From the NCBI GenBank assembly GCA_034670405.1, contig JAXDDX010000002.1, forward strand, positions 7,998,501 to 8,062,500: a DNA stretch of 64,000 nt, given 5' to 3'. Origin of the DNA: Hoplostethus atlanticus (Eukaryota; Chordata; Actinopteri; Trachichthyiformes; Trachichthyidae). Each line of letters begins with the position of its first letter. Position 1 is the stretch's first letter. The notes beneath the pieces are model-generated. The model searched no databases. It saw nothing but the letters and a program-made list of their open reading frames with translations, and was not told where the DNA came from. The translations under genes were made by a program, and so were the position numbers. Shown here piece after piece: positions 1 to 15,400 of this stretch.

Positions 1-984
1 CTGTAGGTTGAAAGGACACACTGTGGGTTCTGGGGTCTGAACAGTGGATAATGTCCTCTGTGGGCTTGTTGACTGCTGACAGCTCATGCACATTTAACAG
101 GGACTGTCTCTAGGGGAAAAGCTCCCGGTGAACGAGGTTGATGTTGCACTAAAGCTGACCTCCTGTTTTCTTTCGACTCTTTGGGAATCTCTGCTCCCTG
201 TTGTTTGCCCTAACTTTGTCACGGTCCGTTTGTTTGTTTGGGCAAAGTTAATGTGATTTATGTACTCATTGTTCTGTTGCAAGTTCAATTGCTATTCAAC
301 CAATTCAAGCAAGTACTTTCTCTTCTGCTTATCACTGTAGATGGTCAGAGAGGATCAAAGAATGTGGCAAGTAGGAATACAGACTTGCAGCAGTGAGTGA
401 GAAAATGCTGAGGGCTTTTTGATGTGTGGAGCATTGGCTTCACTAATAAGAAGAAAATTCTCCAACCTGCTCATAATTTTAGAACACTTTGAGTGCTAAT
501 AAATGGGAGCAAGGGCATTTCAGGCAGTCCTCTCTGACTTTTTCCTCTGCTTATTCATTTAAACCTCTAATTAAAATGCAAAGCATTCTCATGGTCGCTG
601 GATTTGGTTCTGCACTCTTACAGAGCCTCTGACTCCTTATCTCCTCTCTCCTTTTCTCCACTCTCTCACTATCCTCCTCCTTCCACCTCACCTAACTCCC
701 TGCACTCATACTTGCTCTGTCTGCCTTTGCTTCTTGTGATCAACACAATTTGACCTCTCGCTTGGAAGAAGTGCACAGAATTTAATGGATTTTTTTACAG
801 TCTAATCTAACCAGTTCCCTCTTTATTGCTGTTTTGCACCCAGTGGACCTCATCTTTACCAGGCTTCCTCCCCCACCTCTTCCACCCTCACACCACGAAA
901 ATTAGTTCATCAGAATTCAAAATGTACTGCTGGCTAATTAAAGGAGTGTTAATTGAGTGTTCAGAATTGGGTACCCCCTTCCCC

Positions 985-1112
985 AAACACACACACAGAT
1001 GCACGCGCACAGACACACAGGCACACACACACATACATATATATACACAACCATTCACACAAGCATGCTTGCGTGCCCGCACACACACACACACACACAT
1101 ACGCGCCATCAC
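985..1112. repeat. Interrupted CA-rich microsatellite
   Basis: A run of CA dinucleotides is broken by short ACGC, ATAT and GCATGC segments. The low-complexity open frames seen across it on both strands (Thr/His or Cys/Val rich) are artefacts of the repeat. Confidence 0.85.
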
Positions 1113-1922
1113 AATGACGGCACAGGGTACGCCAAGGGCGTTGCGCTTGGGGAGTTTCATGCCAATCAAAAATGGAGAGAAAGGAGAGTACCCATCCTCC
1201 AAGTGAAATGGGATTTCTAGATCATATCGTGGCCCTCTGCAGCTCAGTCCAGCTCTGCGCTGCCATGTTATCCTATCCTAGCCTTACTATCTCTCTCCGA
1301 CCGCTGGAGAGTGTAACACTGCACAGATACCCTCTCTCACTATGTGCATCGTGCTAATGAGGGGTGGCATTTAGAGATGTGCTGCTCTGACACATGGGCA
1401 TTGTGTGCCAGGCACCGGGTGATTAAGGACGAAGGTCAGCCCATTAATTGCCTCCCTGCCATCCCGCTCCCTGGTGCGTGATCTCTCAGAACTAATGCAT
1501 GTGTTTGCCTGAGCTTTTATCTCATCTCCCATTCAATTCAATCACATGCTTTCTTGGTTTGTTTACATTCCTTTCATGTGGAAGTTAAGTTGTTTTGGTT
1601 TTTTTACTTATTCTTATAAAACTGTTAGTCCAGGTTTCCCTGTTCATTTAAGCTGTTTCAAGTGTGCACAGGAGTGTTCATAGCCTCCTGCTCTCAGGAA
1701 GGGAAAAAGCATATTCTTCCATCCCCAGGGGAAATAATTAATCCTTACAAGGCTGTCGCATGTCGAAATGAAGCGAGTGTGAAGCATTTAGCCCAGGAGG
1801 CATTGCAGGCTGTCGCCCGCACAGGCACCTGTTGTTGTCCCTGCCCTACATTTCATGAGAGAGCACTGAGCAGAGGATAACAACATGCTCCACTGATGGC
1901 AAGTGAAACACACAACTGCAGC

Positions 1923-1923
1923 T

Positions 1924-1966
<43 letters not shown>
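1923..1966. repeat. (TG)n microsatellite
   Basis: About 20 TG units, nearly perfect, in the non-coding DNA upstream of fam222a. Confidence 0.95.
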
Positions 1967-4000
1967 TAGGTGCAGGAAACCCCCTGCCCTATGAGGAGGT
2001 GAGGGATCACACAGAGGAGGCAGTGCTGGGTGCCTCAGAGGGTGTTTATCAGCAAGCACCATCTGTATGCTGCTGCTCATAGCTGTGATCTACTGCAGCC
2101 TGAACCAATAAGTCACACAGTGCAAGTCTAAAAAGAGACTCTCTCCTTTAACCTCCATGTCCTTACTTACGGACTTACTGCTCTGGAGATGAGGATACCC
2201 TGCACATCAAACACACAGTGGTGTGTATAACAGTGCGAGTTTGAGAGTGAATGTACTCCCCAGTTTGTGGTCATACTTACTGTAATCAACTTTGCTATAA
2301 AATGTATACCGTGGAACTTTTTAAAGAGGAAGTCGGAATCAGAAGCATCCAGATGCTCATTTGCCTCCTCCTCCTCCTCTTCTTCCTTTATGCCTGTGGG
2401 TTCTAATAACCGGAAGCCTTTGTGGAGCTGAGATGGGTTTTGTAGGCCTGAAAGGCCTCTAATCCCTGTGGCCTGTGAAGTGTGAAACCCTTTGATGCCA
2501 GGTTGGTGTGCCAAAGGCTCTGCCTATTGACAAACAAGGGCCAAGCTGGGAAAAGACGGAGGGAGAGGGCTTTCTCCTCTGCAGAAGAAATGCAGGCTCA
2601 GGCGTGGAAAATATGGACTCAGTCAGTGAGAAGGAATAGAATTAGCCACCCTTTAATGAATTTCCTGGCTGTTTTTATAGTTTTTTTTTCATGTGGCAGT
2701 AATTAGGTGGAATGATGGGCATATTGCAGCTGGGGGGTTGTAGGGGTGGCAGGGCACAGGCCCTTGATATGCCAAAGCCGAGTATCTCTCCTCATTTAGA
2801 CTATGTGATGATCAAAGATGTTTTTTTGCCCTCATGTAAAGGAGATCAGAAAAAATGCTGCCGTTACATTTGCATGTGGACCAGCAATATGCTTTGAAAT
2901 GAGCATGTTTTTCTCTTCTGAGCAAATGAAATAAGTCTTCTGTCAGTTTTCTACTGCAAGTCAGAACATCAAAGCAAATGGCACTGCTGTCACCAGGGAA
3001 GCAGCTTTTCCTCAGTAAGGTTGGTTAGATCTTAGATAGCCTGTCCTGGCACTCTCAGCGTAGCCCATTAGGGTGGCACCAGGTTCATTCACCCTGATTC
3101 AAACTCAACAAAGTCATTGAAGCAAGCCTATTTTCACATAAAAGGGAGTGACAACGTTTGATTATAATTTAAAATCTAGTGTTTCTGATTAGGAAAGCAT
3201 GTTGTCTGTTTGCTGTCTGCAGGATGAACCGAAGCTGCTTGCAGTAGATTTGGCTTTGGGAATTCACAGACATGGATGTGATTTCTCCCCCCTCTGCTTT
3301 TAAATTCCCAATTTATTTCCTTTATGATATGGATCTTGTAGATTTAATCATTTTCACAGTTGGAGACCCATAGGATTGTAGAAATGAACTCCCCATGCTA
3401 TCTGTAATGGGAGCAAAGAAATGAGAATTGTGACTGCTTGGCTGTGGAGTCTCTTTAAAATGACTTTGCAGTCGGAAAGGAAATGGAGTGAGTCCTAGTC
3501 ACAGCCTGTACCCTGCAGACTCCTTAGGTCGCCAGGACATTTGCTGACGGCACGGTTATGGCAGTTAATTTTTGTGCGTTTTGTTAGCTTTTGCATAAAA
3601 ATGTCATTTTTGAAGGGGTTGCAAGTCATTTGTGGCAGTTGATATATTGCTTGTAAATTGAGTTCTTTCCCCAACCCCCCACTTTTTTGTTGCACTGAGC
3701 TAAGTAGCCATGAAATTGCCTGAATAATGTCGTTTAAATCCAATCTTGCCGCGGCCCCTCACCTCCATGCCCTACCCCCAAACAATGACACATGGTGGGC
3801 TTTTTAGAAATTGCCATTTTCCTGTTTGCCACCTCAATTCACAATGGCCAAGCCGTGGCTCATTGAACGAATGCCATTGCAAGTCTGACTTGCCTCTTGC
3901 GCTGTTGAATTAATTTTGGGATTGGGGTGGTTTCATATAGCAAGGCCCCCCCTGCACTGCATACTATTTACATCTGAACCAGTGTTGGGCAGGACTGGCT

Positions 4001-4071
4001 TGTGATGGGGGCCAGTACCTGCCTGTGATGGGGGCCAGTACCTGCCTGTGATGGGGGCCAGTACCTGCCTG
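4001..4071. repeat. 23-bp minisatellite, three copies
   Basis: Three perfect head-to-tail copies of a 23-bp unit begin at 4001, 4024 and 4047. Each contains GATGGGGGCCAGTACC. There is no spacer structure and no neighbouring cas-like gene, so this is not a CRISPR array. Confidence 0.9.
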
Positions 4072-5067
4072 GTGTTTGTGCCATCATGTATTATTCTTTT
4101 GTTTGAAACTGAAACTCTCACTAAATCTGTACTGAAGAAAGACACTAAAGATATGTACTATATATGTATGTATGTATGTACTCGATATGTACTATTTGCA
4201 CACTAAAGCCACCGTTTTGGTATTCTTCTTCTTTGTTTTATAGCCACACAAGGACAAAACAATGTTGCAGTTTCTCTTAGAGGGGGCTTTGATTTGCCTC
4301 ATCTTGATAGTGATGTTTTGAGTGTTTGGCAGGATAAATAAAGTCCCTCTCAACTGGTTAAAATATCTGAACCACCTTTCAATTATACCAAGTCTGTTCA
4401 TAGTTGCACTAGAGCATCTCTGTTCTTATATAACCTATATATGCCTAACCGGGCTAGTAATTCCCTATAGATTAATTGTTCTTTTGTGGGGGTCTCTCTG
4501 AGTACCTCTGGGTTGAATAAATGTGGAAATTGTGTGGCCAAGGGTAAGACCCAGTAAGTGATGCCACTTATAAATCTCAAATGTGCCACTGCAATTAAAC
4601 AAGCTTTTATGCCCTCCCCCTTTGTCCCTCCTTGCCTGGTATCCAAGGCTAACCCAATTCGATGCTAAAGAGAGTCCGAATTAATTTCACAACGCACTGA
4701 TTTAACAGTGCCTAAGGTACCAGGCTTTGACAGAATGAGTTTTTAAAAAGATCCATTTGTCTAGGGATGAACTTCCACAGGAGGGTGTTAAAATGAGATG
4801 GAAAGAATCCTCAAATGGAGGAGGGGAGCGTAGGAACATAAATGAATGTCAGTCCTGATTTACAATATTCCCCTCAGTTTGGGTCAAGACACTCTGCAGT
4901 GTGTATGCTGTTTACATCTTGTTTTCTTCACATGCCATTGTAGAACTGTGTTTTCAATTTTGAAGGATCTACGTAAAAAAAACAACACTTTCAGTCTGCT
5001 TCACAGTAGCGCTAACTGTGTTTACTGTTGCAGCAGATTGAGTGGTTATTATGACTGATTGATTTGA

Positions 5068-6672
<1,605 letters not shown>

Positions 6673-7196
6673 AGGGGAAAGAAGAGGAGGAGAAGAATAA
6701 AAAATTGTGAATTTGTGAACAAAATCAAAGTTAAAGAACAGAGGAGATGTTTTTTGGGTACAGATTTGTTGAGATTGGCACCGCTTTAACTTGTGTGGGA
6801 GCTGAGAGGAGAGCACTACTTGTGCTGTGTGAACCTAGGTTTGGAGGTTTTGAAGCAGGCTGTGGGGATCCCAGAGCTGATAGGTGGGAGTGATTTACCA
6901 GTGGGAGAGAAAAGGGATTTCAAGATTCTCCAGATGTTCCATTGTGTGGTTTGCCAATAGGAATTTTGGATTGATTTATTTTTCTTCTGTTGTTTTTGTT
7001 GTTTTACTTGCCTGAACTTTCTGATGAGAATCATAGCTTGACATGAAGTGCATACGCCACCTGTATTCCCCTTCCAAATACTAAGGATGAAGCTACTGCG
7101 TTGGTTGTCACGGAGAAGGTCTCAAAGGGCCAAAGTTTAGGGCTGCTCTCTACATCCAAAACTCTGTAACAGTACATAATAATACACAGAAGGACG

Positions 7197-7197
<1 letters not shown>

Positions 7198-7251
<54 letters not shown>
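7198..7251. repeat. (CA)n microsatellite in the presumed fam222a 3' UTR
   Basis: About 27 uninterrupted CA units, roughly 530 bp downstream of the fam222a stop codon. Confidence 0.95.
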
Positions 7252-7254
<3 letters not shown>

Positions 7255-10200
7255 TACATGTAAACATGCACACACATATACACAAATGTACTGATACATG
7301 AGTAAATGAAAATTCGAGACTTGGGTGTAATGTGCGAGGATCATAATGTTGAATTAAAAGGATAGTACAATATTAGTTGTTATTGCTGTTATAATTGAAA
7401 CATAAATTGCACTGCTTGGAATCTTGTTAACTTTGAAGTTTGGAATTGGGTAGTTTGGATATGATATATTTAAGAAACTTGAAAAACTTGAACCTATTTT
7501 TTGTTGTTTTATATATTTGTAGGTATATTATATGCATTGGCTGCTATGGGGAAAAGTGTCTCAAATGCTTTTTTTATTATTCCATTTTTGTTCTTCTGAT
7601 TTAATTTTTCTTCCTCAAGCTGATGTGCAGTTTCTTATGTCCTGGTGTAAGGCATAGTCGCTGCTTTGGTTCTGTAAGGACCTGGTCGGAGAGTTCTCTT
7701 TCCTAACCAACACTGGAATCTACAGTAAATCTTGAAACACTTATTAAAAAGAAAACGTTGCAAAAAAACAAAAGAAATGTTACAATGAAGAATGTGATTG
7801 GGAGGTTATCCACATAACCTTATGTGTATGTTTGTGTGTGTATGTGGCTGCGCGTGAGTGCATGCGCGTGTGTGTATTTTAGTTCGTATTTTTCAAAATC
7901 CTCAGACTTTTTAAGTGCGTCATCACAAGATTTCTACCACCAAGACTGAAAAACTGACTCACCGGTCCCTAAAACATCATATCTGACTAATGTACAGGAA
8001 ATCCTGTCTGAAACCTGAAACGTAGACTTGATTTGCTCTGTTTTATTGGAGGCTTTAGATATTCTCCCGAGCTAGAATAGAGATCTCGTTCTCACACAGC
8101 TCCTTTATAACTGTGGTTACAGTGCTATATCCCCTTGCACTGTCAAGTGATATCATAATACAGCGAGAGGTGGGAACAAATGGAAGTCCTATTTTGGGGG
8201 CCCCTATATGCCCTTAATCCTGCAAACAAAAACAAAATGAAAACAATCATGCCCTGTCCTCTCGCGTCAGATGAGATGAGGTCCACTGCTTCTCCTTGTC
8301 CATTTCAGCCCGTGGTTGAGCTTCATTTAGCCGGGCCAGTCTTAACTTGATGATTCAGAGCAGTGAAATATTTATTATGACTGTGAGATTCCCTTGAATG
8401 TACTGCACTTAAATTACTGCGATGTTTAATGCCTTGTGGGACTCAAGTGAAAGAGAAAAATTGGATCAGTGCAGCAGTCCTCTGGTCTTAAATTAGCATT
8501 TCTTTTGTCAGTCATATTTCAATGGTAAATTGAATTTATTAACTGGAGAGAGAGCCGGAGCTTTGTTGTGGAGAAATACTGGCATCAGTCTAGATTTATG
8601 AAGTGCAATTATTATGACTGTATTAACATTTTTCTCTGAGCTTACACCAAAAATGTAAACTACAGTTGTGAATACATTCCCAATGTACCGCATCCCTAAT
8701 CCCCATCCTTTTTTGTTTTGAGGTGTAAAATAAATTTCTTTAAGAATATATTCAGAAGCCACATCTTGGCTTTGAAGTCTGTCATTATTTTAAACACATG
8801 TCCTCAAGAAATCAGTGGGAAATTGGGCCCTTGTTTCAGCAGCTCCATGACATCTAGAGTGGGGCATGCCAGAAGGATGTGTGATGTAGATTGTTTACTA
8901 TCACTATCAAACCTCTGGTACTGAGAAAACCTGCATTTAATTCATTCTCTTTTAAATGTTTACACAAGGGCCATCCAAAGAAAAATCCCGAACAGCATTT
9001 TTACCCATTTTTAACCTCAATATTAGATGTGACTCGCAACTCTAATCTTTTTTTTTTTGACACATGAAAATGGAAATATTTGTATTTTGTTAATTTGCGC
9101 TCCATAAATAGACCTGTTTTCCCCTTAAGATAACCCTAGCTTAATCTTAACTATGAGCCTTAAATTTGTGAGCTAACATGCTTCTGTCTTTGAAGGCTGA
9201 CAAAGATTTCAGTCTAAGGAATACCAAGCCCCTCCACTTAAATTTGCACAGTAAGCCTCCTTAACATTCCAGTGAAAATGTTTCATGTTGTTTCAACAGC
9301 TTAATACCCCAGCCACAGTTCTGATTCCAGCATATTTTCTGTCTTGTAGAAATATTTTGACAGATTTACAGATACATCCAGTCTCTAAATCCCCTCCGTT
9401 TGGCTTCTGCATCCAAGCATTAAACCCTGTCACATGATGTTGAAGTGAAGAGGAGACACTTGAGGCAGTGGAGTTTCTGGTGTCTGGCCTTTCCCACCAG
9501 TGGAGGTCTGAGGCACCAGGCCTCTCTGCTAATGGGAATATAGGGTGACGCCTGAATGCTGGACACTGCCAGTAGAGAGTATTCATTCACTCAAAGGGTT
9601 GAAATCAACCCCTTTCCAAATAGCAAGGGATTTCCTATTAGGCACTGAGAGGAATCCGGCTATTTTGATTGGAGTTCAACTGAGCAAAAATGGAAAAATG
9701 GGAAAAGACGATACAAAATAAAGATAATAATAATCAAATTTTCCTATTTTTAAGCAGAAATGTTAAAATGGATTACCATGCAGTTGTGATAAATGGAAGG
9801 TGGGATTTTTATACTTTTAGCTTCTTTATGTTCCAGTCATATTTAATACTGTACCGGCTCCAAACCGTCTGTCCCTCTGGTCCTTTGCACACATTAATGA
9901 GCTCCTATTGATGGGATGCATCCTACCCCCTATAGCTCTGGTCCGTTCTACAATTCCCGATTTGGACAATGGATGCTCAGCCCATATTAGGATAATAGAA
10001 TTAAATTTCGAATAGATTTGTGCCTGAGCCGATCTATGCAAGGCTCACTCAGCTGCAGAGGCATAGTGGCATATGGCATGTCATTATCTAAGCCCACCCT
10101 CCCCCTGCCCAGGGCCAACAGGGTTCAGCAGTGCTTAAACAAACTGAAGGTTAGGACTGGCTGGTGTTGAAGGGGAGGATAGAGGGGTTGTGGGGGGGGG

Positions 10201-12385
10201 GGGGGTTGCCGAATCACAGCCTCCACAGCGTCTCAGAGGGCCTCAGCACCACGCCATGGCGCCTGGGCTCTGAGGCCTGCTTTAAAAGCTGTGCTGTGTT
10301 TGATCGAGGGGATTTGTTTTCTGTTGGATTATGCATGGTTGCGCCCTGCTTGGCTGAGGGGCCCTGCGCAATGTGACAGATCTAAAAAAAAAAAAAGAGG
10401 GAGAGAGATACAGGGAGGGATTTTGGGGTCAGAGAAGCCTCGAAGCATTAGTAATCAGGATAATTGCCACGTTCCTGGTGCTGGTTTCAGCTTCCCCTCT
10501 TTGGCTGTGTGGCCTCATATTCACATTGAATCTTGAGCTATAGAGATATCATCTTCTTTCTCATTAAACAACTTATGGGAGACACCATTGTGCCTCATTT
10601 CAGTAAACCGCAGTAAGCAAGTGCTCCATTTGTAATTAATCTTAAGCAGCATTTCACACTTATTACAAATAGTTGAGTTATTCTGGCAAAGAACGCGTCT
10701 CTGTGGCCGGAGACTTGACTATTAACACATTCCTCCCTCAAAGACGTTTCAAGGGCAAGGAGACGCTCGCATGAGGATGCTCTGAGTGCAAAGTGGAAGG
10801 GAATCGACTTATACTGGTTGTAAAGATCCCCTAGTAAATCCCAGTAAATCCATGAAGACCTTTACCCAGTGCAAAGGTCTAGTCCCATATTACGCACCTT
10901 AAATACTGCGAAGGAGGGTGAGGTGACAGACCGTTCACAAAGCAGGGTTAGTTCTCTCAACCTCAAAACGGGGATGGGAGCGAAGACAGGGAAAGAAAAA
11001 ATAAAGGCAGCTGCTCTCTCTGTAGAGTCTTGGCGCTGCCTGTCTAACCTACAGATGACAGGGGGGGTGCTGTCCCCTCCACACTGCTTTGCTCAACCTC
11101 AGTCATGTCCCCTGGCTGCCCTTGGGCCCCTGGGGCTCTCATCTCAGAGTCCTTCCCAATATCCCTCCTTAATGTCCACTGCCGACTGGAGAAGATAAAG
11201 TCATGAGGATAGCCCTATCCATCTGGCTCCTACCTAGCAAGGAAATACTTTAATCAATAATTCAGATCCTGAAGAGGCTTGTGTAGTTGACTCACCAGCC
11301 TTATATCTGTGTTGCACAATATCATTAAAGGATTTGTTGTGTTTTGCCACAGAGTAAGAGCACACTGCTGTCTCTTTGGTGGTGCTGTATACAACTGGAT
11401 ACCATACAATTTATTTTTATTTGTGGCGTTATTTAAAAACAACACAAGGTAAACTTCAGCACAGATCAAAAAATGCATCGCGTTCTGCTGAGGACCTTTT
11501 CCCCAAGGCACAGCCCAGAGCCTCTAAAACACAATGCAGCAGGTTAGGATTCCAGGAGCTTACAACATCATATTTCTTCAATGTCACAACTATGTACGTT
11601 CAGCTGAAAAAGCTTATGGCCTCCAAGTCTTCATCTATTTTATGCGGTGGGTATATTGCTGTATCCAATCTAAACACAAAAGTCTGGGGATTTTGCTTTT
11701 TGTTCCTGTTTCCTTTACTGTTTGTGTGGCTCAGAATGTTCCTGTGGACAAACAGGGCTGATTCCCGAATGATCTCAAATGCACCAACGCTGCCAAAGTC
11801 TGAGGGTGCCGCAACCTTGAGAAAATAATATATATGGAAATGGGAAATCTATAAAGCATCTCTCTTATTGTTCTCCCTGCAGTGTTGTATTTATGTTTTA
11901 AAATGATTTTGTCTCCTCAGGATGAAAAAATGTAAAGAATACCTTGCTTTTCTGGAAATGATGATAATATATGAATCTTAGATTTCGAAATAAGAAGTCT
12001 GAATATAAAAAAAGCTGTAAAATCCTTTAGTCGTGGGGTTTTCAACTTTTGAATGTGCCTACAGCCAAGCATCCCAGTGATTGCTTACCTTCTACCCCTT
12101 TCCAGTTCTACAATCTCCCCCTAATCTCCCCACAACCACCATCTCCAATTTGCTGAAACTGCCACTGATCTCCCCAATCCTCCCCCCTCCAGCCCAACTA
12201 CCATAGTAGATATTTTGTCTGTTCTCTGCTTTTTGTCAATCTCAGGACTGAAATTTCTTTATTTTAATGTAGATGGTTGGTTTTAATTTGACCTCTCCTC
12301 TCTTATGTAATATTGTTTGACATAAGTAAATAAAGCGGATGACTTCTATGACTGTTCTGTTTCTATACTCACCCACAGGGGACCC

Positions 12386-12388
<3 letters not shown>

Positions 12389-12418
<30 letters not shown>
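12389..12418. repeat. (CT)n microsatellite
   Basis: About 15 CT units in the fam222a-trpv4 intergenic region. Confidence 0.93.
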
Positions 12419-12420
<2 letters not shown>

Positions 12421-15400
12421 CTGTCTGTACGTGTAAAAACCTACTTAAACTCTTCTTATAAGACCCCGAACTAGGTCCTACAGTAATGAAGGTAAGCATA
12501 TTAGTCTTAGGATTCAGAAGTCTTATGAGACACACTGCACATCATGGCCATATGCTTCCCTCTACAATCCTGTTTTTCACTTGACCCTTTTCACCTTTTC
12601 ACCAGAAAACTGTGGCATCACAATTTATGAAGGATATATCTGTCTTCTATCATTCGAAAACAACCTTTTTATTTATTAACATGAAGCAAGAATTTTCTAT
12701 AGGACAAAGATAGGGAAGTTTCACTTAGGATAAGGCAACGAGTGAACAGCTCTCTCTGGATTGTGTAATACATTTTTCCTAAATGAGGATTTGGAGAAAC
12801 ACTAATAGCACGAATAACAAACCCATGGGAACCTTTAAAGATTAGATGGAGAGAAGTTGAGATAAGGAAAGCTTTTGATGAACTCTTTTTACAGCCAGCT
12901 CAAGTGAAGGTATCCTTCTATGAAACCTGGGAAACTCAAGCCAGAGTTAAAGGGAAACAAGGAGGCCAAAATGATGATTTACCCATTTTTAAAACTGATT
13001 TGTAAGAAATCAAAACAGAGCTACTGATTTCTCTCTGTCTCTTAGTGCCTCTCACTGCCCCACCTCCTCACCCCCCGATACACAAAAATGACATTACTGT
13101 AACAGGTTTGCATTACATTTTATAGCCGGATATGCCTATGCTCTAATCTTGGGTTGTCAAAAAGGAATTCTATTTGTGTGAAATGTGTGATTGTATTTAG
13201 TATTGCCAGTACAATGAAAGAATCCACTTATAGTACACAAGGTAGGCTTACTGAATGGCAAGACATTCCCACAGAATAGGACCACAACATGCGCCCAACC
13301 TCTCCACCCACCTAAAACATCAGATAAGCCCTAGACTGATGAGCCAGCCGCCTCCACCGGAGCGTGTGGAACTGGGAGACTGCACACTGATTTCATACAC
13401 GCTCGCCCAGACAGAAAAAGGGCTCTGTGGAGCAGAAATGCTTCTCTTATTAGCAAAACTCATTCACCTGCACGCCACATTGAGTCCCTGGCAATTTCAC
13501 AATAAATCATGAGAGATGCCTATGGAAGCCGGGCAGCCGGCAGCAGGCTGATGCTCTGCCGTGGCCCTGCCCTCGCCTGTCAGTTTAGACACTCCGAATC
13601 ATTTCAGGTTCAGCTACCTTGTCTCATCTTAGATGAACTGAAAGGTCATCTCGCAAGCCTCGTAACCAATATGTCCCTGACTGTACCCTCCTCTCCCACT
13701 GCTCCTAATGGTTGTTCATTCCATTTAGAAATGTCACACCTTGGTGAAATATTTCACTGGTAGCGATGAAATGAATTTCAGGGAATTATTTCAAAGGAAG
13801 AAATAATTAGCACTGACTCTGGCAGTTGCATCAACCTTTGAGAGAGAAGAACTGTTCCAAGGGTTGCCTTTCAGGGCTCCTTACCTTTATCATCTATTTG
13901 GAGTGTGGTTCAGTGATGAGGCAAAACCAGAATTTTCCAGTCCACTTCTATTTGTAGTGCAAGTTGGTGAAAGGATCAATGCATGTAGATATTATGTGTT
14001 AGATCTGAGAGTGCCTTTGTAGTACAGCCAATATGTTGAGAGGTTTCATTCACCGAGCCATGCTGCTGGACCTCAGGTAGACACAACGGATATCATACAG
14101 AAGCCATCAGAAACTCTGGAGTGAATACAAGAATGAGTTGGCCCAAGTCCAACCCAATATCCGCTTGGGACTCATCAGGCTAAACACCTTAAAGCCTAAC
14201 TGGCTGGACAATAGCTGAACAATTTGTGCTGCCAATGTTTAAGCTAGTTAGTTTACTTAAGACCTTTAGCTAAGACAGTCAACTTTGCCTTATGGATGGT
14301 TACCAAATCAGGGCTCTTACAACATGATCCTACTTGGCTGGTTTGTTGAAACACATCCATCAAAAACACACACATGCTGCAAGCAAGAAAGCCATTTTGT
14401 TAACAGCTCACACTTCCTGTGCAAGTGTGCGGTTCCAGAGTTGCTGACGGTGACACTCGCAGGCCCGAGCCCTGCCCTACTTAAGAGGCTGCAGGGAGGA
14501 GGGCAGGCCAAGTTGTCAGCAGCGCTAGGTGCTCACTGCTTAGATAAACCTGGAGGATTAGTGGCCCAGTTAAAGTTGGGGCAAAGAGGATTAGCCTCTT
14601 CTCTGAGGTGGCGAGAGATTCCCTGTGTCCTTCAGCGCTGCTGGCCTCAGAGAGAGGAAGAGGAGAAGGGGAGGGAGGGTGAGAGTGAAAGGGTGGCTGG
14701 GTGAGAGGTGAGGGGTGAGGCTCTGGTCACCATGAGAACCAGAACCCTAACGTCTTAAAGAGGAACAATAAAGGTGAGGAGTAATGATGAAAGGTGAATG
14801 GTAGTTAAACATTTCATAAATTGTTGCCAGCTTGTGGTTTCATTAGGAAAGCAAAAGGCCATAATTATTGACCAGGACAGTTAAGTCAGTGAAACCTGGA
14901 AAAATAAAATATTTCATAGATGTATTGAATTCTAATTAAAAAAAAGAGTGCCGTAACTGAAGGAACAGACACTGCTAACATTTATGTCCCTCCATCCTTT
15001 GGCTTTCTATATGCAACAAGCTCAAAGCAGTAGAGGAATTTAGACCTCTGCAGCCATCAGCAGGCCAGTAGAGGAATTGCAGATGGTACTTGGATGGAGG
15101 CAGACTCAGATCGAAGGCACAGGAAAAACTAAGTAATTGGAAATTCTAGTGAAAAGTAATAGATTAACATATTCAAAGGCATATGATGATATTTATACTA
15201 CCATGGTTAAATCCATTTTCATCTTGCTTGTTAGAACTCAAATGGAAAAATATGTTGTTCAGACTCAACAGAAAATTTCATTTCACACAAAAATCTTAAA
15301 CGATTTCTTTCTTAATCCCTTCTTTTAATCCCCTCTTTTAATGGGTATTGTTTTCAGCATTTTTTCAAGTGCAATGTATATTTTTGCTTAACTCGCCGTG

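Noticed and set aside
888..1220. Three overlapping open frames on both strands
   Set aside because: They cross a CA-rich repeat and encode only repeat-derived Thr/His or Cys/Val tracts.
4001..4071. Regular direct repeats that could suggest a CRISPR array
   Set aside because: Copies are contiguous without spacers, and this is a vertebrate genome.
11376..11828. 150-codon open frame
   Set aside because: No family resemblance, mixed hydrophobic composition, no splice or conservation argument.
13255..13763. Two adjacent open frames of about 85 codons
   Set aside because: No recognisable domain. The DNA might be conserved non-coding sequence, but that cannot be judged without alignment.
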